A stretch of 64,000 nt of DNA from NCBI GenBank assembly GCA_020160915.1, contig JAIUPK010000004.1:1-64000 (forward strand), written 5' to 3'. Position numbers and translations under genes: made by a program. The notes under the pieces are model-generated. The model did no database searches, was not told where the DNA came from, and saw only the letters and a list, made by a program, of their open reading frames with translations. Below are positions 10,757-19,973 of the stretch, one piece after another. This DNA is from Actinomycetota bacterium. GTDB lineage: Bacteria > Actinomycetota > Actinomycetes > Actinomycetales > Microbacteriaceae. Each line of letters begins with the position of its first letter. The first letter of the stretch is position 1.

Positions 10757-11644
10757 ATGACAGTGCAGCGTGAGGACTCGGCAACCCTGCCGGGCCTCGA
10801 GACGCCCGTCATCGGCCCGACCGGTCGGCCGCAGACCGACTTCCCCGAGCCCGAAGCGCTTCGCGGCCACGGCCCGGCTCGCATCATCTCGCTATGCAAC
10901 CAGAAGGGTGGCGTCGGCAAGACGACGAGCACCATCAATCTGGGCGCCGCTCTCGCGGAATACGGCCGCAAGGTGCTCGTCATCGACTTCGACCCGCAGG
11001 GTGCCCTCTCCGCCGGCCTGGGCGTGCCGACGCACGACGTGCCGACGATCTACGACCTGCTGCTGGGCACGGTGAAGAACCCGGCCGAGGCGATCATCCA
11101 CACCGACTACCCGAACCTCGACATCATCCCCGCAAACATCGACCTGTCGGCGGCCGAGGTGCACCTGGTCAACGAGGTCGCCCGCGAGACGATCCTCGCG
11201 CGAGTGCTCAAGAAGGTCAGCGACAACTACGACGTCATCCTCATCGACTGCCAGCCCTCGCTCGGCCTGCTGACGGTCAACGCCCTCACGGCCGCGCACG
11301 GCGTGCTGATCCCGCTCGAATGCGAGTTCTTCGCGCTGCGCGGCGTCGCCCTGCTCGTCGAGACGATCGACAAGGTGCGCGATCGCCTCAACCCCGCGAT
11401 CGAGCTGGACGGCATCCTCGCCACGATGTACGACTCGCGTACTCTGCACTCCCGTGAGGTGCTCGAACGTGTCGTCGAGACCTTCGGAGACCGGGTGCTG
11501 GAGACTGTGATCGGCCGTACCGTGAAGTTCCCGGATGCGAGCGTCGCAGGTGCCCCCATCACCTCGTTCGCCCCCGATCACTCCGCATCGGACGCCTATC
11601 GCCAACTCGCCAGAGAGTTGATCACCCGTGGCGCAGTCGCCTAG
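10757..11644 (+). CDS. ParA family ATPase
   Basis: 295 aa. The deviant Walker A NQKGGVGKTTSTINLG is preceded by a tail of about 45 aa. Walker A' and B-type segments (VIDFDPQGALSAGLG, ILIDCQPSLGLL) follow. This is the solo ParA that sits next to scpA and scpB in actinobacteria, not the oriC-proximal parA of the parAB pair. It probably assists chromosome segregation together with the ScpAB condensin subunits. The ATG at 10757 follows a good -10 element. The stop overlaps scpA by 17 nt. Confidence 0.92.
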   Translation: MTVQREDSATLPGLETPVIGPTGRPQTDFPEPEALRGHGPARIISLCNQKGGVGKTTSTINLGAALAEYGRKVLVIDFDPQGALSAGLGVPTHDVPTIYDLLLGTVKNPAEAIIHTDYPNLDIIPANIDLSAAEVHLVNEVARETILARVLKKVSDNYDVILIDCQPSLGLLTVNALTAAHGVLIPLECEFFALRGVALLVETIDKVRDRLNPAIELDGILATMYDSRTLHSREVLERVVETFGDRVLETVIGRTVKFPDASVAGAPITSFAPDHSASDAYRQLARELITRGAVA

Positions 11645-12461
11645 CGGCGCGGGGCTGGCGGACGCTCTGGAGACCGAATCCTCGGGTTTCTCCGTCAGCC
11701 TGAGCAATTTCAACGGCCCCTTCGACCTGCTGCTCACGCTCATCGCCAAGCACGAGCTCGACATCACCGAGGTGTCACTGTCGAAGATCACCGACGAGTT
11801 CATCTCCTACCTGCGGGGCCTCGATTCCGAGGAGGAGCTCGACCAGGCGACCGAGTTCCTCGTGGTTGCCGCGACGCTGCTCGACCTGAAGGTCGCGGGG
11901 CTGCTTCCCCAAGGCGAGCTGGTCGACGCCGAGGACGTCGCCCTCCTCGAGGCGCGCGACCTGCTGTTCGCCCGACTGCTGCAGTACCGCGCGTTCAAGG
12001 AGGCCGCCCAGTGGTTCTCCGGCCGTCTCGACACGGAGTCGACCCGGCACTTCCGCTCGGTGCGGCTGGAGGACAAGTACCGCAGGTCGACACCCGAGCT
12101 GGTGTGGACGCTGACAGCGGAGGACTTCGCCGCGCTTGCGGCGTACGCCCTCGCGCCGCGAGAGCTAACCACCGTGGGACTGGACCATCTGCACGCGCCG
12201 CTGGTCAGCATCCGGGAGCAGGCTGCTCACGTGGTCGCGCTGCTGCGCTCCGGGGGAGCGCTGACCTTCCGCCACCTGATCGCCGGGGCCGAGCAGAAGG
12301 GCGTGATCATCGCGCGCTTTCTCGCCGTGCTCGAGCTGTATCGGGCGGCCGCCATCTCGTTCGACCAGCTCGAGCCGCTGGGCGAACTGACCATCCGCTG
12401 GACCGCCGAGCACTGGTCGGACGACAGCCTCGCCAATCTGGGAGCCGACTATGGAAACTGA
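11628..12461 (+). CDS. scpA: Segregation and condensation protein A (kleisin)
   Basis: 277 aa from GTG. The conserved kleisin N-terminus FSVSLSNFNGPFDLLLTLI and the winged-helix C-terminal segment (LTFRHLIAGAEQKGVIIARF, LELYRAAAISFDQ) are visible. ScpA bridges the heads of SMC and binds ScpB to form bacterial condensin. The start lies inside the parA 3' end and the stop overlaps the scpB ATG by 11 nt, so translation is coupled across the three genes. Confidence 0.93.
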   Translation: MAQSPSGAGLADALETESSGFSVSLSNFNGPFDLLLTLIAKHELDITEVSLSKITDEFISYLRGLDSEEELDQATEFLVVAATLLDLKVAGLLPQGELVDAEDVALLEARDLLFARLLQYRAFKEAAQWFSGRLDTESTRHFRSVRLEDKYRRSTPELVWTLTAEDFAALAAYALAPRELTTVGLDHLHAPLVSIREQAAHVVALLRSGGALTFRHLIAGAEQKGVIIARFLAVLELYRAAAISFDQLEPLGELTIRWTAEHWSDDSLANLGADYGN

Positions 12462-13089
12462 TACTGGGGCCGGTCGAGTAGTCGCCGAAGGCGACGTATC
12501 AGCTGGTCGAGTAGTCGCCGAAGGCGACGTATCGAGACCCGCCAGCGTTGAGCGTGCCCTCGAGGCGATCCTCATGGTTGCCGACGAACCGCAGAGCCTC
12601 GTGTCGCTGGCCACCGCGTTGAGCGTTCCCGTGCCCGCCGTGCGTCAATCGATCGAGCGACTCGTGGCCGACTTCGACGGCGCCGATGGCGGCACCCGGC
12701 GCGGATTCGAGCTGCGCGAGGTCGGCGGCGGCTGGCGCATCTACGTGCGCCCCGAGCATGACGATGTCGTGCGCGACTTCGTGCTCACCCAGAACCCCAC
12801 GCGCCTCAGCCAGGCCGCGCTCGAGACCCTCGCGGTGATCGCCTACAAGCAGCCGATCAGTCGGGGTTCGATCGCGTCGATTCGCGCGGTCAACGTCGAC
12901 TCCGTCGTACGCACGCTGCTCGGCCGTGGGCTCATCACCGAGGCGTTCACCGACAACGAGACGGGCGCCATCCACTATGAGACGACCGACCTGATGCTGA
13001 CCCAGCTCGGAATCAACTCGATCGACGAGCTGCCGAAGATCTCTCCGCTGCTCGATGACGGATCGCAGGGCTTCGATGAGCAGCGCTGA
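12451..13089 (+). CDS. scpB: Segregation and condensation protein B with repeat-encoded N-terminal insert
   Basis: 212 aa. Two winged-helix domains are visible: one from ASVERALEAILMVADEPQSL onward, and one containing LSQAALETLAVIAYKQPISR and RGLITEAF. ScpB binds ScpA in the condensin complex. The first 28 residues are unusual: GRVVAEGDVS occurs twice in tandem because a dispersed hairpin repeat (12472-12539) has been inserted in frame. The true family N-terminus begins near residue 29 (RPASVERALEAI). The ATG at 12451 overlaps the scpA stop. Confidence 0.92.
   Translation: METDTGAGRVVAEGDVSAGRVVAEGDVSRPASVERALEAILMVADEPQSLVSLATALSVPVPAVRQSIERLVADFDGADGGTRRGFELREVGGGWRIYVRPEHDDVVRDFVLTQNPTRLSQAALETLAVIAYKQPISRGSIASIRAVNVDSVVRTLLGRGLITEAFTDNETGAIHYETTDLMLTQLGINSIDELPKISPLLDDGSQGFDEQR
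12472..12539 (+). repeat. Dispersed hairpin repeat, two tandem copies inside scpB
   Basis: GGTCGAGTAG and CGTATCGAGACC flank a small hairpin (TCGCC-GAA-GGCGA). The unit occurs twice here, with the first copy lacking the final half-arm. It belongs to the same family as the copies at 13850, 13880, 15663, 17247 and 17294. Confidence 0.85.
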
Positions 13090-13936
13090 CCTGGATTCGT
13101 CGGGCGCCTCGGCCGAGGGCGAGCGCCTGCAGAAGGTGATGGCGGCGGCCGGCGTCGCGTCCCGTCGCGTCTCGGAGGACCTCATCGCTCAGGGCCGGGT
13201 GACCGTCAACGGCGAGATCGTCACCGAACCGGGCCGACGGGTACTGCCCGCCGACCTCATCACCGTCGACGGCACCGCAATCCAGACCGACACCACCAAG
13301 CGCTACGTGATGCTCAACAAGCCCGTCGGTGTCGTGAGCTCGCTCGCCGACGAGAGCGGTCGGCGCGACCTGCGCGAGTTCACCCGCGACTACGAGGAGC
13401 GCCTGTTCAATGTCGGTCGACTGGATGCCGCGACCTCGGGCCTGCTCGTACTGACCAATGACGGGGAGCTCGCGCACGTGCTCGCGCACCCGTCGTTCGG
13501 CGTCTCCAAGACCTACATCGCCAAGGTCGCCGGCGTGGTCAACGCCCAGACGATCGCGAAGCTGACGCGCGGCATCGAGCTCGACGACGGGCCGATCGCC
13601 GCGGACAAGGCTCGCGCGCTTCCCGGCTCGTCACGCACCGAGACGCTCGTGGAGCTCACCCTGCACTCGGGCCGCAATCGCATCGTGCGACGCATGATGG
13701 ATGCGGTCGGGCATCCGGTGATCGAACTCGTGCGCCGCCAGTTCGGCCCGCTGCACCTCGGAACGCTTCCCGTCGGCCGCACCCGCGATCTCACTAAGGT
13801 GGAACTCGGCCAGCTGCTGACGATCGCCCGGTCGGCGGAGGCGGCCGGGGGTCGAGTAGGCGAAGCCGTATCGAGACCCGGTTTCGATACGCCGCCGGAG
13901 GCGGCTACTCAACCAGCCGAAGGAGACGCCGAGTGA
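13076..13936 (+). CDS. RluB-type 23S rRNA pseudouridine synthase
   Basis: 286 aa. The N-terminal S4 domain ([17 protein letters not shown]) is followed by the RsuA/RluB/E/F catalytic domain with the nucleophile Asp in [17 protein letters not shown]. Related motifs [13 protein letters not shown] and [15 protein letters not shown] are present. It isomerises a specific uridine in 23S rRNA (RluB acts at 2605). The ATG at 13076 overlaps the scpB stop by 14 nt; an in-frame ATG at 13055 is possible. The last 28 or so residues are encoded by two copies of the dispersed hairpin repeat and are not part of the family fold. Confidence 0.9.
   Translation: MSSADLDSSGASAEGERLQKVMAAAGVASRRVSEDLIAQGRVTVNGEIVTEPGRRVLPADLITVDGTAIQTDTTKRYVMLNKPVGVVSSLADESGRRDLREFTRDYEERLFNVGRLDAATSGLLVLTNDGELAHVLAHPSFGVSKTYIAKVAGVVNAQTIAKLTRGIELDDGPIAADKARALPGSSRTETLVELTLHSGRNRIVRRMMDAVGHPVIELVRRQFGPLHLGTLPVGRTRDLTKVELGQLLTIARSAEAAGGRVGEAVSRPGFDTPPEAATQPAEGDAE
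13850..13878 (+). repeat. Dispersed hairpin repeat copy in rluB 3' end
   Basis: GGTCGAGTAG-GC-GAA-GC-CGTATCGAGACC, with a shortened inner stem. Encoded in frame as part of the RluB tail. Confidence 0.85.
13880..13914 (-). repeat. Dispersed hairpin repeat copy, inverted, in rluB 3' end
   Basis: Reads GGTTTCGATAC, an inner stem GCCGCC-GGA-GGCGGC, then CTACTCAACC, that is, the reverse complement of the family unit. It faces the copy at 13850-13878, one base away, so the pair could form a larger cruciform. Confidence 0.87.
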
Positions 13937-15009
13937 GCCGCATCACCGGTCAGGTGCGCATCGTGGGTGCCGGCCTGCTCGGCGCGAGCATCGGTCACGC
14001 GCTCGTGATGCGCGGGGTCGACGTGATCCTGCACGATGCCTCCCGCGCCAACGTCTCGCTCGCCATCGACTACGGCGCCGGTCGCGCGCCCGCCGAGGGC
14101 GACGACCCCTCACTCGTGATCGTTGCGGTGCCGCCGGATGCCACGGCCGACGTCATAGCGTCCGAGCTGGCCGCGTGGCCGAACGCCACCGTGACCGATG
14201 TGTCGAGCGTCAAGTCGGGGATTCTGAGCGAACTCGAGTCGCTGGGCGCCGACCTCACCCGCTACGTCGGCAGCCACCCGCTCGCCGGCCGCGAGCGTGG
14301 GGGAGCGATCTCCGCGCGCGCCGACCTGTTCATCGGTCGCCCCTGGGTGATCACCGGCGGGCAGGGCAAGCACCGGCGTCTCGTCGAGGATCTCGTGATC
14401 GAGCTCGAGGCGCTGCCGGTGACGATGACGGCGCAGGAGCACGACGCGAGCGTCGCGCTCGTATCGCACGTGCCGCAGGTGGTCTCGAGCCTTCTCGCCC
14501 GGCGCCTGAACGGCGCGAGCGAGCCGGCCGTCGGCCTCGCAGGGCAGGGGCTGCGCGACACCACCCGCATCGCCTCCAGCAACCCGGAGCTGTGGGTGCA
14601 GATCCTGGGCGCCAACGCCGCCCCGATCGTGGACATCCTCAAGGCCTATCGCGCCGATCTCGACGCCGTGCTCGACGCGCTCGAGCGGCCCGCGGCACCC
14701 GGGGCCCGCAAGGTCGTCGCCGAGGTGCTCGCCGGCGGCAACAGCGGGGTGGCGCGCATCCCGGGCAAGCACGGCCAGTCGAAGCGTTTCAGCCAGCTCG
14801 TGATCCGGGTCGACGACGAGCCGGGCCAGTTGGCGCGGCTGCTGACCGACGTGGGAGAGGTGGGAGTGAACATGGAGGACCTCCGGTTGGAGCACTCGCC
14901 GGGAGCGCAATTCGGGCTGGCAGAGATCTCCGTGGTGCCCGAGGCGGAGGCACGGCTCGCCGCCGAACTCGAGGCGCGCGGATGGACGTTGGCGGGGGCA
15001 TCCGAATGA
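13933..15009 (+). CDS. tyrA: Prephenate dehydrogenase
   Basis: 358 aa from GTG. The Rossmann NAD(P)-binding motif [14 protein letters not shown] is near the N-terminus, with the catalytic-region signature [11 protein letters not shown] and [18 protein letters not shown]-terminal ACT-like domain ([20 protein letters not shown]) suggests feedback control by tyrosine. It converts prephenate to 4-hydroxyphenylpyruvate for tyrosine synthesis. The start overlaps the rluB stop and the stop overlaps the cmk ATG. Confidence 0.92.
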   Translation: MSRITGQVRIVGAGLLGASIGHALVMRGVDVILHDASRANVSLAIDYGAGRAPAEGDDPSLVIVAVPPDATADVIASELAAWPNATVTDVSSVKSGILSELESLGADLTRYVGSHPLAGRERGGAISARADLFIGRPWVITGGQGKHRRLVEDLVIELEALPVTMTAQEHDASVALVSHVPQVVSSLLARRLNGASEPAVGLAGQGLRDTTRIASSNPELWVQILGANAAPIVDILKAYRADLDAVLDALERPAAPGARKVVAEVLAGGNSGVARIPGKHGQSKRFSQLVIRVDDEPGQLARLLTDVGEVGVNMEDLRLEHSPGAQFGLAEISVVPEAEARLAAELEARGWTLAGASE

Positions 15010-15668
15010 CGACTGTTGTAGCGATCGACGGGCCTGCGGGCAGCGGCAAGTCCAGTGTGTCGCGGGCGGCGGCGCGCGAGCTCGGGTTCGACTACCTCGA
15101 CACCGGCGCCGCCTACCGCGCGCTCGCGTGGCGCTGCATCGAGCATGGCATCGACACCTACGGCCCGCGCGACGTGATCGAGTCGCTCGGCTCGTTCGAG
15201 TACTCCATCGGAATCGACCCCGACAAGTTCTTCGTGCGCGTGGGGTCGGAGGACGTCACCGAGGACATCCGCGAACCCCGGGTCAGCGCGATCGTGAGTC
15301 GGGTGGCGCGCATTCCTGAGGTGCGAAGCTACCTTGTCGAGTTGTTCCGGAGCATCATCGCGTCGTCCACCCGGCCGGGCATCATCGTCGAAGGCAGGGA
15401 CATCACCACGGTGGTCGCCCCCGACGCTGAGGTGCGCATTCTGCTCACAGCCACCGAGGAAGCTAGAATGGGGAGGCGTTCAGCGGAACTCGCCGGAGTC
15501 TCAGCCGAGAAGACCGCCCAGGAACTCAGTTCGCGCGATGCGCAGGACTCCCAGGTCGTGGATTTCATGAATGCCGCAGACGGTGTCACCACCGTCGATT
15601 CCACCGATCTTGACTTCGACCAGACCGTTCTGGCTGTAGTGAATCTGGTGCGCACGCAGGCCGGTTGA
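15006..15668 (+). CDS. cmk: Cytidylate kinase
   Basis: 220 aa. The P-loop is [17 protein letters not shown], followed by [12 protein letters not shown] and [21 protein letters not shown], all signatures of CMP kinase. It phosphorylates CMP and dCMP. The ATG at 15006 overlaps the tyrA stop. The stop codon TGA is the TGA inside GGTTGAGTAG, the arm of a dispersed hairpin repeat, so the present C-terminus (QAG) appears to have been set by repeat insertion. Confidence 0.95.
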   Translation: MTTVVAIDGPAGSGKSSVSRAAARELGFDYLDTGAAYRALAWRCIEHGIDTYGPRDVIESLGSFEYSIGIDPDKFFVRVGSEDVTEDIREPRVSAIVSRVARIPEVRSYLVELFRSIIASSTRPGIIVEGRDITTVVAPDAEVRILLTATEEARMGRRSAELAGVSAEKTAQELSSRDAQDSQVVDFMNAADGVTTVDSTDLDFDQTVLAVVNLVRTQAG

Positions 15669-15693
15669 GTAGGCCGAAGGCCGTATCGAAACC
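15663..15693 (+). repeat. Dispersed hairpin repeat copy at cmk stop
   Basis: GGTTGAGTAG, inner stem GGCC-GAA-GGCC, then GTATCGAAACC. It supplies the cmk stop codon and lies just before the der ribosome binding site. Confidence 0.88.
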
Positions 15694-15707
15694 AAAGGAC
15701 CTTGAGC

Positions 15708-17219
15708 ATGACCGACAACGACACCGACGACTTCCCGGAGCTCGACTCCGCCCTCGTCGAGCGCATCACCTCGATCGACGAGACCGAGGCCGCCCAGCGG
15801 GCGAACGCGCTGCGGCAGGGACTCAGCGACTACGACCTCGATGACGAGGACCTCGGCATCCTCGATGCTGCAACCGAAGACGTCGACGCGATTACCTACC
15901 TGCCCGCACTTCCCGTGCTGGCCATCGGCGGCCGCCCCAACGTGGGCAAGTCGGCGCTCGTCAACCGCATCATCGGCCGCCGCGAGGCCGTCGTCGAGGA
16001 CACCCCCGGCGTCACCCGCGACCGCGTCAACTACAAGGGCGAGTGGGGCCAGCGCAAGTTCACTATTGTCGACACCGGCGGCTGGGAGCCCGACGCCAAG
16101 GGCATCAACGCCTCGGTCGCGGCCCAGGCCGAGATCGCGATCGACCTCGCCGACGCCGTGCTCTTTGTAGTGGATGCCACGGTCGGAGCCACCGCCACCG
16201 ACGAGCACGTCGTGCGCATGCTGCGTGCCACGAAGAAGCCCGTGATCCTGGTCGCCAACAAGGTAGACGACGTGCATCAGGAACCGGATGCCGCTGCGCT
16301 CTGGTCGCTCGGACTGGGCGAGCCCTGGCCCGTCTCAGCCGTCCACGGCCGAGGCGTTGCCGACCTGCTCGACCACGTGATGACGGTGCTGCCGGAGATC
16401 TCCACGGTCGCCAAGGAGGAGGTCGGCGGACCCCGCCGGGTCGCCATCCTCGGCCGCCCCAACGTCGGCAAGTCGAGCCTGCTCAACAAGACGGCGGGGG
16501 AGGAGCGGGTCGTCGTCAACGAGCTGGCCGGCACCACCCGCGACCCGGTCGACGAGCAGATCGAGCTGGGCGGCAAGTTCTGGCGCTTTGTCGACACGGC
16601 GGGCATCCGTCGTCGGGTCAATCTCGCGCAGGGCGCCGACTTCTACGCGACGCTGCGCACCTCGGCGGCGCTCGAGAAGGCCGAAGTGGCCGTCGTCGTG
16701 CTGGATGTCACCGAGCCGATCAGCGTGCAGGACCTCAAGATCATCGACCTCGTGCTCGAGTCGGGCCGCGCGCTCGTGCTCGCCTACAACAAGTGGGACC
16801 TGCTGGATGACGAGCGCCGCATCTACCTGGAGAAGGAGATCGAGCGCGACCTCAGCCACGTGACCTGGGCGCCGCGGGTGAACATCTCCGCGAAGACCGG
16901 GCGGCACTTGGAGAAGCTCGTGCCGGCGCTCGAGCTCGCGCTCGCGTCGTGGGACACGCGCATTCCGACCGGAAAGTTCAACGCGCTGCTGGCCGAGCTC
17001 ACTGCCGAGCATCCGCACCCGGTGCGTGGCGGAAAGCAGCCGCGCATCCTGTTCGGCACGCAGGCCGCGTCACGCCCGCCGACCTTCGTGCTGTTCACGA
17101 CCGGATTCCTCGACCCCCAGTACCGACGCTTCATCACGCGTCGTCTGCGCGAGATCTTCGGTTTCGAGGGCAGCCCGATCAACGTGAACATGCGCGTGCG
17201 AGAGAAGCGCAAGCGCTGA
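15708..17219 (+). CDS. der: Ribosome biogenesis GTPase Der (EngA)
   Basis: 503 aa. Two tandem GTPase domains have P-loops [12 protein letters not shown] (about residue 75) and [12 protein letters not shown] (about 248), each with DTGG/DTAG switch motifs and NKVD/NKWD. The C-terminal KH-like domain ends in KRKR. An acidic N-terminal extension of about 60 aa is typical of actinobacterial Der. It is needed for 50S assembly. The ATG at 15708 is preferred over TTG at 15702 because AAAGGA lies at a good distance. A 14 bp hairpin starts inside the last codons. Confidence 0.95.
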   Translation: MTDNDTDDFPELDSALVERITSIDETEAAQRANALRQGLSDYDLDDEDLGILDAATEDVDAITYLPALPVLAIGGRPNVGKSALVNRIIGRREAVVEDTPGVTRDRVNYKGEWGQRKFTIVDTGGWEPDAKGINASVAAQAEIAIDLADAVLFVVDATVGATATDEHVVRMLRATKKPVILVANKVDDVHQEPDAAALWSLGLGEPWPVSAVHGRGVADLLDHVMTVLPEISTVAKEEVGGPRRVAILGRPNVGKSSLLNKTAGEERVVVNELAGTTRDPVDEQIELGGKFWRFVDTAGIRRRVNLAQGADFYATLRTSAALEKAEVAVVVLDVTEPISVQDLKIIDLVLESGRALVLAYNKWDLLDDERRIYLEKEIERDLSHVTWAPRVNISAKTGRHLEKLVPALELALASWDTRIPTGKFNALLAELTAEHPHPVRGGKQPRILFGTQAASRPPTFVLFTTGFLDPQYRRFITRRLREIFGFEGSPINVNMRVREKRKR

Positions 17220-17246
17220 CTTTCGGGTCACCCCCGAAAGTCAGCG
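17214..17246 (+). terminator. Hairpin overlapping the der stop codon
   Basis: CGCTGACTTTCGGG and CCCGAAAGTCAGCG form a perfect 14 bp stem with the 5 nt loop TCACC. The der stop codon lies within the left arm. There is no T run, so it could be a Rho-independent-like terminator of the L-shaped type or an mRNA-stabilising hairpin. Confidence 0.6.
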
Positions 17247-17281
17247 GGTTGAGTAGCGGACGAAGTCCGCGTATCGAAACC
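17247..17281 (+). repeat. Dispersed hairpin repeat copy downstream of der
   Basis: GGTTGAGTAG, inner stem GCGGAC-GAA-GTCCGC, then GTATCGAAACC. Compared with the other copies the inner stem has changed on both sides, keeping pairing. Confidence 0.88.
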
Positions 17282-17293
17282 CTAGAGCCACCC

Positions 17294-17326
17294 GGTTTCG
17301 ATACGCCGCTCCGCGGCCACTCAACC
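17294..17326 (-). repeat. Dispersed hairpin repeat copy, inverted, at flavodoxin stop
   Basis: GGTTTCGATAC, inner stem GCCGC-TCC-GCGGC, then CACTCAACC. It contains the stop codon of the flavodoxin-like gene on the minus strand and faces the copy at 17247-17281 between two convergent genes. Confidence 0.88.
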
Positions 17327-17845
17327 AGCCAACGCAGCCTCCCCGAGCGCCCGCCCCCACTCCCGCGCGCGATCCACTTCGGTGCCGTCAGCATCGTTGT
17401 CGGGCGCGAGGAACGTTCCGGGCGGCACGACCTGCTTCGATCCGCGGCGGCGCAGCACTTTGGCGATCTGGCCGGCGGCTGACCCGGTGAGCCATTTGAA
17501 GGCATCCGCTCGGGTGTCGAAGGCGGCGAACAGTCTGGGTAGGTTGTCGGCGGATTCCATCCATTCGCGGATTCCGTCGCGTGACGCCGCCGGTTCGAGG
17601 GTGAGGTCGCTCTCTTCGACGCCAGCCTGACGCACGGCTTCCTGGCGGGTGGCTTCGCGCGACATCCCGTGCACGTGGGTGGGCCCTCCGGCAACGAGCA
17701 GGTCGGCGGCGGCCAGCGCGTCGTGGTCCGCCGAGCCGACGGGCAGCACGCTCGTGGGGATGGCGGCGCTGAGGCCTTCGGCGATGGCTTCTGCCATGCG
17801 GTGGGTGTTGCCGAACATCGATTCGTAGAAGACGAGTGCTCTCAT
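17321..17845 (-). CDS. Flavodoxin-like domain protein
   Basis: 174 aa. The N-terminus MRALVFYESMFGNTHRMAEA is the flavodoxin phosphate-binding loop signature (T/S-x-T-G/N-x-T). The loop GGPTHVHGMS fits the second FMN contact. The C-terminal part (about 110-174) is longer than short flavodoxins. It likely binds FMN and carries electrons or acts as a quinone-type reductase; the partner is unknown. The stop codon comes from an inserted hairpin repeat, so the end (EAALAG) may differ from homologues. Confidence 0.82.
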   Translation of the reverse strand: MRALVFYESMFGNTHRMAEAIAEGLSAAIPTSVLPVGSADHDALAAADLLVAGGPTHVHGMSREATRQEAVRQAGVEESDLTLEPAASRDGIREWMESADNLPRLFAAFDTRADAFKWLTGSAAGQIAKVLRRRGSKQVVPPGTFLAPDNDADGTEVDRAREWGRALGEAALAG

Positions 17846-17928
17846 GGTTCCACTCTTGTCGCCCGCGCCGGCGGTCGGCAGGGTCGAACGTCCCACGTCG
17901 TGGAGCGCTCGACCCTGCGTCGCTGCGG

Positions 17929-19437
17929 CTAGTGTCCTGCGCCTGCGTCGATCCGTGCGGCTTCGCCCGCGTGGTCGAACTCGACCGGCTTCGGTACGAA
18001 GAACGCGGCGACGATCGCGAGCACCGAGATGACTGCGCCAGCCATGAAGGCGGTGTGCACGCCGTTGGCGAGCGCGCCCACCTCGGTGGCGCCGGCATCC
18101 CGAGCCGTGAACGTTCCGATCGTGTACAGCGCGATGAACAGCGCGGTTCCCGCGGCGCCCGCGAGCTGCTGCACCGTGGCGATGGTCGCGCTGCCGTGCG
18201 AGTACAGCTTCGGGTTGAGCGCCGCCATGGATGACGTGAACAGCGGGGTGAACATGAAGGCGAGGCCCACGCTCAGCAGGATGTGCGCGACCAGCACGAA
18301 CGCCCAGGGGGTGAACTCGGTGAACATCGCCATGCCCCACAGCACCAGGCTGACAAGGATCGAGCCGGGCAGGATCAGCGGACGCGGTCCGACCCGGTCG
18401 TAGAGGCGACCGATGAACGGGCCGGCGAGTCCCATGAGCAGGCTTCCGGGCACCAGCAGCAGTCCGCTGGCGGCGGGCTCGAGGCCGAGCACCTGCTGCG
18501 TGTAGATGGGCAGCAGGAACACGGTGCCGAACAGCGCGCCCATCATGATGACCATCATGATGACGGCGACGCTGAAGCCGCGTGAGCGGAACGTGCGCAG
18601 GTCGAGGAACGCGACATCCCGGCCCTGAAGCACCAGCTGGCGCGCGATGAACGCGACCAGCGCGAGGCCTCCGACGGTGAGCGGGATCCACGGCATGACC
18701 ATGGTGTGGCCGGCGATCGATTCGCCGATGCTGGAGAGGCCGTAGACGAGTCCACCGAAGGCGAACGCCGACAGGATGACCGACAGCACGTCGAGCGGGA
18801 CGTTCGTCTTCTCGGTGACGTTCTTCACCCGCAGGCCGCCCAGGATGAGCGCGAACAGTGCGATCGGCAGCACGATGATGAAGATGAAGCGCCAGTCGAG
18901 CGCCTGCACGATGAGTCCGCCGACGGCGGGACCGACGGCCGGTGCGACTGACATGACGATGGAGATGTTTCCCATGGTCTTACCGCGCTCGTGCGGCGGA
19001 ACCAGCGTCATCACCGTGGTCATGAGCAGCGGCATCATGATCGCCGTGCCGCTGGCCTGCACGACGCGGCCGACGAGCAGTACTTCGAACCCGGGTGCCA
19101 TCGCCGCGATCGCGGTGCCAGCGCTGAACAGGCTCATCGCAAGGATGAACACGGCGCGCGTGCTGAGGCGCTGCATGAGGAAGCCGGTCGTGGGGATCAC
19201 GATGGCCATGGTCAGCATGAACGCGGTGGACAGCCATTGGGCCGTGCTCGCTTCGATGCGCAGGTCTTCCATGACGCGCGGTACGGCGACGCCGACGATG
19301 GTCTCGTTGAGGAACACGACGAACGTCGCGACCAGCATCAGGTTGATGACCAGGCGGTTGCGGCCGCTGTGGTCGGGGGAGTTGGGCGTGCTGTCGTTGG
19401 TGAGGGGAATGGATGAGGTGGAGGGCGCGTCAGTCAC
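17929..19437 (-). CDS. MFS transporter, DHA2-type drug exporter (14 TM)
   Basis: 502 aa from GTG. About 14 hydrophobic segments can be counted, for example LMLVATFVVFLNETIVGVAV, FILAMSLFSAGTAIAAM and VALVAFIA-type helices. The motif A-like segment LVGRVVQASGTAIMMPLL and the central loop APAVGPAVGGLIVQ (motif C of exporters) point to a proton-coupled multidrug efflux pump in the EmrB/QacA group. It sits in the cytoplasmic membrane. The GTG is chosen because the in-frame upstream sequence is not protein-like. The substrate is unknown. Confidence 0.9.
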   Translation of the reverse strand: MTDAPSTSSIPLTNDSTPNSPDHSGRNRLVINLMLVATFVVFLNETIVGVAVPRVMEDLRIEASTAQWLSTAFMLTMAIVIPTTGFLMQRLSTRAVFILAMSLFSAGTAIAAMAPGFEVLLVGRVVQASGTAIMMPLLMTTVMTLVPPHERGKTMGNISIVMSVAPAVGPAVGGLIVQALDWRFIFIIVLPIALFALILGGLRVKNVTEKTNVPLDVLSVILSAFAFGGLVYGLSSIGESIAGHTMVMPWIPLTVGGLALVAFIARQLVLQGRDVAFLDLRTFRSRGFSVAVIMMVIMMGALFGTVFLLPIYTQQVLGLEPAASGLLLVPGSLLMGLAGPFIGRLYDRVGPRPLILPGSILVSLVLWGMAMFTEFTPWAFVLVAHILLSVGLAFMFTPLFTSSMAALNPKLYSHGSATIATVQQLAGAAGTALFIALYTIGTFTARDAGATEVGALANGVHTAFMAGAVISVLAIVAAFFVPKPVEFDHAGEAARIDAGAGH

Positions 19438-19612
19438 GTGTGTCCAGTCAGTCGTCTGCGAACAGTTCGGTTGTGGTGGGGGATGCCGAGGGCAGAACCC
19501 GGCTTGAAGTGAACGTTGTGAACATACTCCCGTATTCCCCCGACATTCGTCACGCTTTCGGGGCCGGTGCGACTTCGCTGGTCGCGAACACGCTAAGCTA
19601 TTCCAGTTGTCA

Positions 19613-19680
<68 letters not shown>

Positions 19681-19703
19681 AAAACAACTGAAAATCGATG
19701 CCA

Positions 19704-19777
19704 CGGGCTGTGGCGCAGCTTGGTAGCGCACCTGACTGGGGGTCAGGGGGTCGCAGGTTCAAATCCTGTCAGCCCGA
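19704..19777 (+). tRNA. tRNA-Pro (anticodon GGG); ICE insertion site
   Basis: 74 nt. The acceptor CGGGCTG pairs with CAGCCCG, the anticodon stem is CCTGA/TCAGG with loop CTGGGGG (anticodon GGG), and the T-arm is GCAGG-TTCAAAT-CCTGT with discriminator A. CCA is not encoded. An integrase gene lies 200 nt downstream pointing toward it, the usual arrangement when a tRNA 3' end serves as attB. Both the identity of the site as attL and the core length are inferred. Confidence 0.95.
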
Positions 19778-19782
19778 CAGAA

Positions 19783-19816
19783 AAGCCCTGATGGGACGCA
19801 AGTTTCATCAGGGCTT
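19783..19816 (+). terminator. Hairpin terminator after tRNA-Pro
   Basis: AAGCCCTGATG and CATCAGGGCTT form a perfect 11 bp stem with a 12 nt loop, beginning 6 nt after the tRNA. It may terminate the tRNA transcript and, read from the other side, the integrase transcript. Confidence 0.7.
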
Positions 19817-19973
19817 CATCGTCTCTGCCGACGGGTTTTTGTTGGTCCCCCTCTGGTCCCCCTGGCCGATTCCGAGCTGGCGCTTGGGCGCGGAGATCGG
19901 GTCGAAATGGGCTGGCCTGTGGATAAGGGGACCAAAAGGGGACCAGAACCGCTCCGAGCACCGTTTCGGCCTC

